From Planctomycetaceae bacterium (GTDB lineage Bacteria; Planctomycetota; Planctomycetia; Planctomycetales; Planctomycetaceae): 9,146 bases of DNA. Location of the stretch: NCBI GenBank assembly GCA_020426085.1, contig JAGQQP010000128.1, positions 1 through 9,146 of the forward strand. The letters run 5' to 3'. Position 1 is the stretch's first letter. Each line of letters begins with the position of its first letter. Shown in pieces: positions 1-8,202 of the stretch. The position numbers were made by a program, and so were the translations under genes. The notes beneath the pieces are model-generated. The model made no database searches. It saw only the letters and a list, made by a program, of their open reading frames with translations, and was not told the DNA's origin.

Positions 1-318
1 CGCAACGAAACCACACTGCCTACCCAGAGTCTGTTTCTGCTCAACAGTGATTTTCTGATCGAACAGTCGCAGGCCTTTGCCCGGGTTGTGCTGAACGATA
101 CGAAATTGAAAGAAACAGATCGTATCAATCTGGCCTATCAGCGGGCCTTCAACCGGGTACCCGAATCCTTTGAACTGCAACGTACACTGACACTGCTGCA
201 GGATCTCGATCAAAGCCTGCAATCAGAAATATCACAAACAGAACAGAGACAGCTCGTTGTCTGGTCCACACTCTGCCAGGCGTTACTGACCACCAGCGAA
301 TTTCGCTACGTCGATTAA
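1..318 (+). CDS. DUF1553 (PSD1) domain protein, C-terminal end (partial)
   Basis: The frame is open from the left edge to a TAA at 316-318, giving 105 residues of a protein that starts outside the window. The visible part begins RNETTLPTQSLFLLNSDFL, continues with LAYQRAFNRVPESFE and ends LCQALLTTSEFRYVD. This is the usual C-terminal block of the DUF1549/DUF1553 (PSD1) proteins that are expanded in planctomycetes: an ALFLLNS-type segment, an LYRLAFGR-type helix and an LCQALLNSNEFLYVD-type ending. Full-length members are typically large exported proteins, often with an N-terminal cytochrome-c-like domain; none of that is visible here. The biochemical role of the family is not established. The next gene starts 40 bases downstream on the same strand and encodes a DUF1501 protein. 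This pairing is characteristic, so the two are probably co-transcribed and functionally linked. Confidence 0.88.
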   Translation, partial: RNETTLPTQSLFLLNSDFLIEQSQAFARVVLNDTKLKETDRINLAYQRAFNRVPESFELQRTLTLLQDLDQSLQSEISQTEQRQLVVWSTLCQALLTTSEFRYVD

Positions 319-358
319 GAACTGAAACCATTACGAAAACAACCAGAGGAATGACCTC

Positions 359-1717
359 ATGCTCGACCTATCACGACGCGAAATGTTACGCTCGGCTTCC
401 TGCGGTTTCGGTTACCTTGCACTCTCTGCCCTGTGTGGTCAGAAAGCGAAGGCCAGCGATTCAGCAGTGCCTGTCAGCCTGACGGCCCGCACGCCGCAAC
501 TTCCCGCGCGAGCCAAACGGGTGATCTTCCTCTGCATGAGTGGCGGCCCGGCACAACTGGATACATTCGACTACAAACCGCAGACCGGCAAGAAAAAGCA
601 TCCTGGCTCGGTCTTCAATTTCTCACAGCACGGCGAAAGCGGACTCTGGATTTCAGAACTGCTTCCCGAAACCGCAAAACATGCCGACAAACTCTGCGTC
701 CTGAACGGGATGTACGCCGACATCACCAACCACGCGCAGTCGTTTCTGCAACTGCACACTGGAGATCGACTCCGTCCCCGCCCCAGCCTGGGCTCGTGGG
801 TTCTGTATGGTCTGGGAACCGAAAACCAGAATGTGCCCGGCTTCATCAGTCTGTATCCTAAAAAGCCCTCCGTCTACTCCAGTGCATTTCTGCCTCCCGT
901 TTTTGCTGGCACACCGATCGGCCTCAATACGACGGACATGTCGACTGCCACCATTGGCAATATTCAAAGCGATCATCTGCCAGCTTCCGTAAAACGCCGT
1001 CAGCTCGACTTCGTACAGGCGATGAACCGCGAACACGCTACCCTGCGACCCGAAGATGCCCGTCTCGACGCAGTGATCCAGTCGATGGAACTTGGCTTCC
1101 GCATGCAGATGGCAGCACCTGAATTACTTGATCTGAGTCAGGAAACAAAATCCACACTCGAACGTTATCGCGTCGGACAGGGCAAAACACTCGGAACCTG
1201 TAAAGACTCCGACTTCGGTCGCCAGTGTCTGCTGGCACGTCGCTTTGCCGAAGCGGGGGTCCGTTTCATCGAAGTCAATCATGGCAGTTGGGATCAGCAC
1301 AAAAACCATCGTGCCGACCTGACCGCAAACTGCGAATCGACGGATGCCCCCATCGCCGCCCTGCTGGAAGATCTCGAACAACGGGGTCTGCTCGAAGAAA
1401 CGCTGGTGGTCTGGGGGGGAGAATTTGGTCGCCCCGGTCTTGTCCCCGAAACCAAAAAAGATGAGACCGGCCACAACGCCCGCGGCTTTACTTTCTGGAT
1501 GGCCGGCGGTGGCATCAAACGCGGACTGGCTTACGGCAAAACCGATCCGACCGGAGCACGTGCCGTGGAAGGCAAAATCCATTTCCGCGATCTGCACGCC
1601 ACGATTCTGCATCAGCTCGGCCTGCAGCATGACCGACTGACGTTCCACCAGGGAAATCGTGAATTCCGACTCACGGGGACCGAAGGCGGAAACGTCGTAC
1701 ACGACATCATTGCCTGA
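359..1717 (+). CDS. DUF1501 family protein, Tat-exported
   Basis: A 452-residue protein, normal for the family. The N-terminus [19 protein letters not shown] carries a twin-arginine signal (SRREML, residues 5-10) followed by a hydrophobic stretch, so it should be exported folded. The ATG at 359 is preceded by AGAGGA at 345-350, eight bases away. Family landmarks are [20 protein letters not shown] (55-74), [10 protein letters not shown] (308-317), GGEFGRPG (353-360), GHNARGF (371-377), MAGGGIKRG (381-389) and [12 protein letters not shown] (from 411). DUF1501 proteins belong to the alkaline-phosphatase/sulfatase superfold, and the conserved His and Asp/Glu residues are plausible metal ligands, but no reaction has been assigned. 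It lies between a DUF1553 end and a sulfatase on the same strand. I am sure of the family and not of the substrate. Confidence 0.93.
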   Translation: MLDLSRREMLRSASCGFGYLALSALCGQKAKASDSAVPVSLTARTPQLPARAKRVIFLCMSGGPAQLDTFDYKPQTGKKKHPGSVFNFSQHGESGLWISELLPETAKHADKLCVLNGMYADITNHAQSFLQLHTGDRLRPRPSLGSWVLYGLGTENQNVPGFISLYPKKPSVYSSAFLPPVFAGTPIGLNTTDMSTATIGNIQSDHLPASVKRRQLDFVQAMNREHATLRPEDARLDAVIQSMELGFRMQMAAPELLDLSQETKSTLERYRVGQGKTLGTCKDSDFGRQCLLARRFAEAGVRFIEVNHGSWDQHKNHRADLTANCESTDAPIAALLEDLEQRGLLEETLVVWGGEFGRPGLVPETKKDETGHNARGFTFWMAGGGIKRGLAYGKTDPTGARAVEGKIHFRDLHATILHQLGLQHDRLTFHQGNREFRLTGTEGGNVVHDIIA

Positions 1718-1795
1718 CAGTCGCTTTTCATGCACAATAGTGAGTGACCTGACTATCACCGTCTGATTGATTCAACTCACTCTGGCAGGAATCCG

Positions 1796-3181
1796 ATGTT
1801 ACATACTCCCCGTCGCTCAATCTTGATGCTGCTTTTAACTCTGTTCGCATTCTGCTCTCACTTGCAGGCGGCGGAACGCCCGAATGTTCTGATCATTTTC
1901 ACGGATGATCAGGGCATTAACGATGTCGGCTGCTACGGCAGTGAAATCCCGACTCCCAACATCGATCAACTGGCGAAAGAAGGCTTGCTGTTTCGCCAGT
2001 ACTATTCCGCCTCAGCGATCTGCACCCCCTCCCGCTTTGGCATCCTCACAGGCCGCAACCCGACACGCTCGCAGGATCAACTGCTGGGAGCGTTGATGTT
2101 CATGAGTGATATCGATCAGAATCGCGGCATTCAGCCAGGGGAAACCACGATCGCTGAGGTCCTGCAACACAACGGCTACCAGACCGCCCTGATCGGTAAA
2201 TGGCATCTGGGGCATGGCACGGAATCGTTCCTGCCTACCGCGCACGGCTTCGATCTGTTTCGTGGACACACCGGCGGCTGCATCGATTATTTCACGATGA
2301 CCTATGGCAACATCCCCGACTGGTATCATAACCAGCGGCATGTCTCCGAGAATGGTTACGCCACCGATCTCATCACCGAAGAAGCAGAGCACTTTCTGAA
2401 AAACCAGCAGACCGCTGACAAACCCTTCTTTCTGTTCCTGGCTTACAACGCCCCTCATTTCGGGAAAGGCTGGTCTCCAGGCGATCAAAGCCCGGTCAAC
2501 ATCATGCAGGCACGTGGTACTGATCTGAAACGGGTGGGAACGATCAAAGACAAAGTCCGCCGTGAATTCGCCGCCATGACGGTTGCCCTCGATGATGGTA
2601 TCGGGCGCGTCATGTCTTCGCTGAAAAATAACGGACTGGATCAGAATACGCTGGTCATCTTCATGACCGATCATGGAGGCGACTATGTTTACGGCGGTAA
2701 TAATCAGCCCTTTCGAGGCGGAAAGGCAACCCTGTTCGAAGGGGGCATCCGCGTCCCCTGCATCATCCGCTGGCCCGGTAAAATCAAAGCAGGTACGGAA
2801 ACAGACGAAGTCACCTGGGCCCTGGACCTGTTCCCCACGATCTGTCATTTCGCCAATGTAAAAACAGACGGACTGACCCTGGATGGTAAAGACATCTCCG
2901 GTCTCTTAACCAGCCAGACACCGGTGGGAACCAGAGAACTCTACTGGCAGCTCGGTCCCCACGCCGAACTGAAACGGGGCCGCTGGTCTGCATTAAGACA
3001 AGGCAACTGGAAATATATCGAGGATGCGAACGGCGAAGAATTTCTGTTTGATCTCAATACTGATCCCAATGAAAAACAGAACCTGATACAGACTCAGGCG
3101 GCAAAACGGAAAGAACTTCAACAACGCCGCGATCTGCTTGTGAAAACACAGACGCCTCAGGTGAAAACAACTGATCCATAA
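1796..3181 (+). CDS. Secreted arylsulfatase-type sulfatase
   Basis: A 461-residue type I (formylglycine-dependent) sulfatase that should hydrolyse a sulfate ester outside the cytoplasm. A Sec signal peptide (about residues 1-26, hydrophobic core LMLLLTLFAF, cleavage near LQA-A) precedes the mature start ERPNVLIIFTDDQG. D37 and D38 are the first metal ligands. The signature CTPSR has C76 as the residue converted to formylglycine, followed by FGILTG. Further active-site elements are GKWHLG (134-139), NAPHF with H221, TDHGG with D292 and H293, and RGGK with K310. Here the final metal-ligand pair is Asp-His rather than the common Asp-Asn, as in some other sulfatase subfamilies. GGCAGGA at 1784-1790 is a good ribosome binding site for the ATG at 1796. 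It follows the DUF1501 gene by 78 bases. The substrate cannot be read from sequence; sulfated polysaccharide is the usual guess. An anaerobic or FGE-type maturase must be encoded elsewhere. Confidence 0.95.
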   Translation: MLHTPRRSILMLLLTLFAFCSHLQAAERPNVLIIFTDDQGINDVGCYGSEIPTPNIDQLAKEGLLFRQYYSASAICTPSRFGILTGRNPTRSQDQLLGALMFMSDIDQNRGIQPGETTIAEVLQHNGYQTALIGKWHLGHGTESFLPTAHGFDLFRGHTGGCIDYFTMTYGNIPDWYHNQRHVSENGYATDLITEEAEHFLKNQQTADKPFFLFLAYNAPHFGKGWSPGDQSPVNIMQARGTDLKRVGTIKDKVRREFAAMTVALDDGIGRVMSSLKNNGLDQNTLVIFMTDHGGDYVYGGNNQPFRGGKATLFEGGIRVPCIIRWPGKIKAGTETDEVTWALDLFPTICHFANVKTDGLTLDGKDISGLLTSQTPVGTRELYWQLGPHAELKRGRWSALRQGNWKYIEDANGEEFLFDLNTDPNEKQNLIQTQAAKRKELQQRRDLLVKTQTPQVKTTDP

Positions 3182-3213
3182 ACTCATAATTTTTACAGCA
3201 AAGATGTTCGTTC

Positions 3214-3834
3214 ATGTCACAGCACGTTAAAAAAAGTTTCGGCTTCCTGAAAACCACTGCGATCGGGGGGCTGATTTTTCTGTTACCATTAATCGTGATC
3301 GGCGCACTCATCGGGCAGATCGTACCCATCGTGCTTTCCATTGCCACATTCCTCTCCGACTACATTCCCGTCAAAACCCCCGCGGGCATCGCCATGCTGA
3401 TTGGCCTCTCATTGGGGATCGTGCTGTTGATGTGTTTTGCCGCTGGCCTGGTAGCCCGCTGGTCGATCGGCAGAAGCCTGTCCCGTTTTGTCGAGAAGAA
3501 TCTGATCCTGCTTTTCCCCCGTTATGCCATCTATCGCGAACAGCTGAAGGGCAGTATTGGCGGCGATCACAATAAACCGGAAATGCTGCCCGTCCTCGTC
3601 CGCCTGGATGACATGACCCGAATTGCCTTCGAAGCCGAACGCACTGACGACAAACTCGTCTCCGTCTATCTTCCCGGCTCCCCCGATCCCTGGTCCGGCT
3701 GGGTCGTCTTCATGTCTCCTGATCGCGTCGAACGACTGGATATTCCATTCTCAGAAGCACTGGGAATCTGTGAACGCATGGGACGGGAATCATTACACCT
3801 GCTGGACTCCTTACCCACACTCACCCAAAAATAA
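3214..3834 (+). CDS. DUF502 family membrane protein
   Basis: A 206-residue protein with two membrane segments (about residues 15-41 and 57-80) separated by a short polar loop, then a soluble C-terminal domain. FLKTTAIGGLIFLLPL at the N-terminus and VYLPGSPDPWSGWVVFMSPD (151-170) followed by VERLDIPFSEAL match the DUF502 pattern: an LKxTxxxGLxxxLP start, a VxxPxxPxPxSG motif and a VxxLDxxxxxAL ending. The family is widespread in bacteria and functionally unassigned; a membrane-associated role is all the sequence supports. The ATG at 3214 has no strong ribosome binding site (an A-rich AGCAAAGA lies upstream). With only 32 bases after the sulfatase stop, it may be translated from the same message. 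Nothing ties its function to the sulfatase beyond position. Confidence 0.87.
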   Translation: MSQHVKKSFGFLKTTAIGGLIFLLPLIVIGALIGQIVPIVLSIATFLSDYIPVKTPAGIAMLIGLSLGIVLLMCFAAGLVARWSIGRSLSRFVEKNLILLFPRYAIYREQLKGSIGGDHNKPEMLPVLVRLDDMTRIAFEAERTDDKLVSVYLPGSPDPWSGWVVFMSPDRVERLDIPFSEALGICERMGRESLHLLDSLPTLTQK

Positions 3835-3935
3835 TTCAAGTTTTGGTTTCGTATCGTCCTCGCGTCGTTTACGATAAGAATGACACATTACTGAATTCAT
3901 CCTGCACAACACACTCCCATTAAGAGAGCCCTGCC

Positions 3936-4841
3936 ATGCCCGTACATCTCCCCGCACAGAATCGACGTCAGTTTCTCTTCACGTTAGGCGCGGGTTTCGT
4001 CACCTGCTCAACCGGTCTGCTGGCGAAGGAACAAGACACTCAGCAAACGGACATCGTCTATCTGCTGAACGATACGCACATCGGCGAAAAACATCCCCCA
4101 AAATCTCCCGTCCCCACCCATCTGCGGGAAGTCGTCACTGAGCTGGTAGAACTACCTCAAAAACCGGCGTGCGTGCTGATTAACGGTGACCTGGCATTAC
4201 GCGACGGTCAGCCCGGCGACTACCGTCACTTCGCCCGACTGATTAAGCCATTGCAGGACGCAAAAATCGATACACATCTGACACTGGGGAACCACGATAA
4301 TCGCGATGTCTTCTATGAAGTCATGCAGGAACAGAAACCGTCTGCTCCGCCGGTAAAATCACGACACATCTCCGTCGTACAGACAAAGTATGCTAACTTC
4401 TTCCTGCTCGATTCACTGCAGAAAACGATGGTCACCCAAGGCACCCTGGGGAAAGAGCAGCGTACCTGGCTGGCCAATGCACTTGACGCCCACACAGACA
4501 AACCGGCCATCATCTTCACACACCACAACCCGCGGCTCGGCGGAGACCCGGTGCATTTCCCTGGTGGTTTAACCGATTCGGAAGAACTCTGGGAACTGCT
4601 CGCTGCACGACCACAGGTCAAAGCCTATATCCACGGACACATTCACCATCGCAGCAATGCCGAGCATAAAGGCATTCACATTATCAACACGCCGGCCACA
4701 TCCTATGTAGGCAACCCCGATCAATCCACGACAGGCTGGACCGTCGCGCAGCTCACGCCGACCGGCGTCACACTGACAACGCGTACCAATCTCAAAGATC
4801 ACGCCTGGAACCACCAGACCAAAACACTCACCTGGCGCTGA
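3936..4841 (+). CDS. Calcineurin-like metallophosphoesterase, Tat-exported
   Basis: A 301-residue binuclear-metal phosphoesterase with the classic motifs in order: NDTH (D46, H48), NGDLA (D85), LGNHD (N119, H120), THHNP (H196) and HGHIHH (H235, H237). This is the cyclic-nucleotide phosphodiesterase-like (class III, CpdA-type) arrangement, but substrate choice is not predictable. The N-terminus QNRRQFLFTLGAGFVTCSTG is a plausible twin-arginine signal (RR at 10-11, then a hydrophobic stretch), so it probably acts outside the cytoplasm. That argues against a cytosolic cAMP role and for a phosphodiester or phosphomonoester substrate in the periplasm. A weak AAGAGAG at 3922-3928 precedes the ATG at 3936. 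The 101-base gap after DUF502 suggests it may have its own promoter, though I cannot identify one. Family certain, substrate unknown. Confidence 0.92.
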   Translation: MPVHLPAQNRRQFLFTLGAGFVTCSTGLLAKEQDTQQTDIVYLLNDTHIGEKHPPKSPVPTHLREVVTELVELPQKPACVLINGDLALRDGQPGDYRHFARLIKPLQDAKIDTHLTLGNHDNRDVFYEVMQEQKPSAPPVKSRHISVVQTKYANFFLLDSLQKTMVTQGTLGKEQRTWLANALDAHTDKPAIIFTHHNPRLGGDPVHFPGGLTDSEELWELLAARPQVKAYIHGHIHHRSNAEHKGIHIINTPATSYVGNPDQSTTGWTVAQLTPTGVTLTTRTNLKDHAWNHQTKTLTWR

Positions 4842-4850
4842 ACCGCCAGG
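4831..4850 (+). terminator. Hairpin across the phosphoesterase stop codon; weak terminator candidate
   Basis: CCTGGCG (4831-4837) and CGCCAGG (4844-4850) form a perfect seven-pair, GC-rich stem with a six-base loop that contains the TGA stop at 4839-4841. The bases that follow (CGAGTTGAATTGGGG) have no T-run, so this is not a canonical intrinsic terminator. It may stabilise the 3' end of the message or assist a factor-dependent stop. Confidence 0.28.
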
Positions 4851-4890
4851 CGAGTTGAATTGGGGAGTTAGCGCGCATCACATTTAACCA

Positions 4891-6084
<1,194 letters not shown>

Positions 6085-6102
6085 TCGACTCTGCAAACGC
6101 AG

Positions 6103-6858
6103 CTATTTGAGTGTATCCAGAACCTGGTTCAGATACTGTTTCACCTGGGGATCGACCTTTTCGTACCCTTTGTCCGAACGGGGCTGTCCCACCGCGTGCC
6201 GCATCGCGTTGTGCATCAGGTAGCGGCCGGTATCCGTTTTCATGTGAATCGCATCGCGGTAGATATCGGTAATCTCGTCAAACGGAGCCTTGTTGTTTTT
6301 GATATCCGTATTCACCTGATCGAGCAGATCGATGGCATGGGTCTGTTTGAATTTTCGATCGGGATACTTTTTCTGCAGAGCCGCCAGCAATGCATTGATA
6401 TAAGCCGGGCTGTGCTGCATTTTGCCAGTGACTTCTTTATTGGCATATTCTTCTGCACGCGTTTTGCTTCTGGCCCAACCGGTATGAATGATAAAGACCG
6501 CTTTGGGTTGCATATCCACCCATTTGGAAATCGTGGCAAGATCTTCTACCAGCGTTGCACCATAGTGTGTCTGCACGGAAATCAAATCGTACTGTTTTTC
6601 TTTCAGCGCCTGTGGCCAGAGGGTCGAAGTTTTCACACAGGGCATTTCGGGGTGCGCCATGATGTAAGGCAGACTCTTCCCACAATCGACGTGCCACTGC
6701 ACATCCCCATCCAGGAGAGAGGGAGCGGTATCCCATGTCAGCGAATTACCGATCAGGTAATAACTTTTGGCTTTCTCTTCCGCCTGGAGTACCGAACTGG
6801 TCAGGACAAAACAAAGCGTGATGAAGCAGAAAGCATACCTGGGGAGCGACGTGAGCAT
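6103..6858 (-). CDS. Secreted SGNH/GDSL-like hydrolase
   Basis: A 251-residue protein with a Sec signal peptide (residues 1-26, hydrophobic core AFCFITLCFVLTSSVL, then QAEEK). The mature part starts YYLIGNSLTWDT, with S39 in the GNSLT block I of SGNH esterases. CGKSL (59-63) fits the glycine block II. DAIHM near the C-terminus provides D202 and H205 of block V. This supports a Ser-Asp-His hydrolase acting on an ester or acetyl group outside the cytoplasm, such as polysaccharide deacetylation. The substrate is not visible, and an Asn of block III is not obvious. On the minus strand the ATG (6856-6858) is preceded by AAGGA (complement of 6868-6872) nine bases away. A tRNA gene lies 62 bases upstream on the same strand with no clear terminator between, so read-through transcription is possible. 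Confidence 0.78.
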   Translation of the reverse strand: MLTSLPRYAFCFITLCFVLTSSVLQAEEKAKSYYLIGNSLTWDTAPSLLDGDVQWHVDCGKSLPYIMAHPEMPCVKTSTLWPQALKEKQYDLISVQTHYGATLVEDLATISKWVDMQPKAVFIIHTGWARSKTRAEEYANKEVTGKMQHSPAYINALLAALQKKYPDRKFKQTHAIDLLDQVNTDIKNNKAPFDEITDIYRDAIHMKTDTGRYLMHNAMRHAVGQPRSDKGYEKVDPQVKQYLNQVLDTLK

Positions 6859-6920
6859 CTGATCGGGTCCTTCTTTAAGTGAGAAGTTTTACGCAGAATA
6901 AGAATTCCCTGATAAACACA

Positions 6921-6994
6921 TACCCCCGGCAGGGTTCGAACCTGCGACCTACGCTTTAGGAAAGCGTTGCTCTATCCAACTGAGCTACGGGGGC
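6921..6994 (-). tRNA. tRNA-Arg, anticodon CCT
   Basis: Reading the minus strand from 6994 to 6921 gives a full 74-base cloverleaf. The acceptor strands are GCCCCCG and CGGGGGT, the D arm is GCTC/GAGC, the anticodon stem ACGCT/AGCGT encloses the loop TTCCTAA, the variable loop is AGGTC, and the T arm GCAGG/CCTGC encloses TTCGAAC. The anticodon CCT reads the arginine codon AGG. The discriminator is A, and CCA is not encoded (TGT follows), so the tail must be added by nucleotidyltransferase. The terminal acceptor pair is G1-U72, a wobble. A sigma-70-like promoter lies directly upstream at 7006-7035. No integrase or duplicated tRNA end is seen, so the gene is not acting as an attachment site here. 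Confidence 0.97.
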
Positions 6995-7005
6995 TGAGTG
7001 ACCCT

Positions 7006-7035
7006 AATATAGTAGGGGTTCAGGGCGTTCGTCAA
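7006..7035 (-). promoter_or_regulatory. Sigma-70-like promoter of tRNA-Arg
   Basis: On the minus strand, TTGACG (complement of 7030-7035) and TATATT (complement of 7006-7011) are separated by 18 bases. Each is close to the -35 and -10 consensus. Transcription would start near 6999, a few bases before the mature tRNA 5' end at 6994, which is the expected layout for a tRNA promoter. Confidence 0.65.
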
Positions 7036-7061
7036 ACGTCTGCTCTGCCGGATTTGAGAGT

Positions 7062-7091
7062 GACACCAAAAAGAGAGGGCAGGCTCACCTG
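7062..7091 (-). terminator. Weak terminator candidate after the uncharacterised minus-strand gene
   Basis: Just after the stop at 7098, the minus strand reads CAGG-TGAG-CCTG (7091-7080), a four-pair hairpin, followed by a pyrimidine tract ending in five T residues (complement of 7062-7073). The stem is short, so termination here would be inefficient; the position between a gene and the next promoter is suggestive. Confidence 0.22.
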
Positions 7092-7097
7092 ACCTGT

Positions 7098-7589
7098 TCA
7101 TTTCATAGGTTCGGCTTTGACGTAGAGTTCTTTGGGGGCCGTTTCGTAATATTTGAACATGGCCGGACAGATCCAGCCTTCCATGTCGGAATCTTCGAAA
7201 CGGTAGTAGTTCCCTTCTCCATCGCCGCGGAGCCAGACCAGTTTTTTCTGATACTGTGGAAACGGTTTGGACGAGAACAGCAGGCGGAAGCCCTGATCCG
7301 CATCGGGAATGTCTTTAACGATTACATCAATCATTTCCGGTACGCCGGCCACAAAGGGTTCCTGTACCAGGCCGGCCGAACGGTCATCAAATACCCAGGT
7401 CCCCTGATGCCGATAGGGAGCAATGACCATAATCGCATTTTGTCGGGGATGACTCGATGTCAATGGCAGCAAATTGAACTGCCAGGCAATCACAACCGCG
7501 AACAGTATCATTCCAATCGAGATCAGATACATGCGACGCCAGTGAATCTGTGGTGGAGCCGTTGTCTGTGCGAAGTTTTCTTCTGACAT
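7098..7589 (-). CDS. Conserved uncharacterised membrane-anchored protein (DUF6717-like)
   Basis: A 163-residue protein. A short polar N-terminus is followed by one membrane helix (about residues 20-38, YLISIGMILFAVVIAWQF), then a soluble domain. That domain reads VIAPYRHQGTWVFDD, LVQEPFVAGVPEMID, DIPDADQGFRLLFSS, YQKKLVWLRGDGEGNYYRF, EGWICPAMFKYYETAPKELYVKAE. I recognise this block as a conserved family of unknown function, which I believe is DUF6717, usually found as a small soluble protein. The added N-terminal membrane helix is therefore a notable variation. No catalytic motif is evident. AAGGA (complement of 7597-7601) sits seven bases before the ATG at 7587-7589, supporting the start. 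It is divergent from the two small membrane-protein genes to its right, with a dyad between them, and lies upstream of the tRNA promoter on the same strand. Confidence 0.82.
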   Translation of the reverse strand: MSEENFAQTTAPPQIHWRRMYLISIGMILFAVVIAWQFNLLPLTSSHPRQNAIMVIAPYRHQGTWVFDDRSAGLVQEPFVAGVPEMIDVIVKDIPDADQGFRLLFSSKPFPQYQKKLVWLRGDGEGNYYRFEDSDMEGWICPAMFKYYETAPKELYVKAEPMK

Positions 7590-7634
7590 GAATGTTTCCT
7601 TCGATGGGATTTACCAGTTCCCCGTTTCTAACAG

Positions 7635-7655
7635 TTTAACGGATTGTCCGTTGAA
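7635..7655. promoter_or_regulatory. Operator-like dyad between divergent genes
   Basis: TTTAACGGA-TTG-TCCGTTGAA is an inverted repeat with arms matching at eight of nine positions; the inner AACGGA/TCCGTT is perfect. It sits midway in the 143-base divergent gap between the start at 7589 (minus) and the likely start at 7733 (plus). There is no T-run on either side, so it is not an intrinsic terminator. Its symmetry and place fit a binding site for a dimeric regulator, but no regulator gene lies nearby. Confidence 0.35.
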
Positions 7656-7732
7656 AGCGAAAAAATTGTCTCACGTTTCCTCGATTGCCGACATTAATTA
7701 AAGAATCATTTTTTTATACGGGATCAATAAAC

Positions 7733-8197
7733 GTGTCGAAATTTAAGTCCATTGCCCCTGTGAATGTCAATCAATGGATCGCCGCATTCTGTGGAATGAT
7801 CATGGGACTGTTACTGGAAGCGATTGTCGGCGGCTATTCCTGGATGGAAACCGGACCGATGATCCGTTTTCAGAGTGGGGTCCGCCTGCCGATCATCGGC
7901 CCGCTCGCAGGTGGAGCGCTGGCTTACCTGTTTGGCCTCCGGTTTGGACAGGTCAAAATACAGGGGGTACTGAAGCATTCCCTGATCGGAGCAATCGTCG
8001 GCTTGCTGATCGGTTATGGACTGGGAGTCTGCGTGCTGGCACCGCTGCTGGCCCAGCGTGATCCGAACTATCAACTTTTCAGCAGTAAGGTTAGCGCCGG
8101 TTATACACGCTTTTTTATCTTGAACGGCATGCCTGTGTGTGCGATCATAGGTTGTGTGTTGGGATTGATCTATAGTGTGAAACTCAAACGACGGTGA
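7733..8197 (+). CDS. Small four-helix membrane protein, unknown function
   Basis: A 154-residue protein if started at the GTG at 7733. A TTG at 7685 in the same frame would give 170 residues, but it has no ribosome binding site, while GGGA at 7720-7723 lies nine bases before the GTG. Four hydrophobic segments are visible: about residues 15-34 (IAAFCGMIMGLLLEAIVGG), 52-70 (LPIIGPLAGGALAYLFGL), 82-107 (glycine-rich, SLIGAIVGLLIGYGLGVCVL) and 127-148 (FFILNGMPVCAIIGCVLGLI), ending in a basic KLKRR tail. The glycine-rich helices suggest close packing. I do not recognise the family and see no catalytic or binding motif. Its stop overlaps or closely adjoins the next small membrane-protein gene, so the two are probably one operon. 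It is divergent from the DUF6717-like gene. Confidence 0.68.
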   Translation: MSKFKSIAPVNVNQWIAAFCGMIMGLLLEAIVGGYSWMETGPMIRFQSGVRLPIIGPLAGGALAYLFGLRFGQVKIQGVLKHSLIGAIVGLLIGYGLGVCVLAPLLAQRDPNYQLFSSKVSAGYTRFFILNGMPVCAIIGCVLGLIYSVKLKRR

Positions 8198-8202
8198 ACG
8201 TC

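Noticed and set aside
1737..1756. ATAGT...ACTAT inverted repeat between the DUF1501 and sulfatase genes
   Set aside because: Five AT-rich pairs with a ten-base loop and no flanking signal; expected by chance.
1124..1759. Minus-strand open frame of 211 codons inside the DUF1501 gene
   Set aside because: It is fully antisense to DUF1501 motifs and shows no coding evidence of its own.
2012..2848. Minus-strand open frame of 278 codons inside the sulfatase
   Set aside because: It lies opposite the conserved sulfatase core, and its translation has no recognisable domain, so it is a shadow frame.
3852..3876. Inverted repeat TATCGT...ACGATA after the DUF502 gene as a terminator
   Set aside because: Six pairs with a 13-base loop and no T-run on the 3' side; too weak to call.
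6091..6102. CTGC-AAAC-GCAG hairpin between the convergent deaminase and hydrolase genes as a bidirectional terminator
   Set aside because: Only four pairs and no T-run on either strand.
6196..6882. Plus-strand open frame of 228 codons
   Set aside because: It is antisense to the SGNH-like hydrolase, which has a signal peptide, catalytic motifs and a ribosome binding site on the minus strand.
6921..6994. tRNA gene as an integration site of a mobile island
   Set aside because: No integrase, no repeated tRNA 3' end in the window, and neighbouring genes have ordinary composition.
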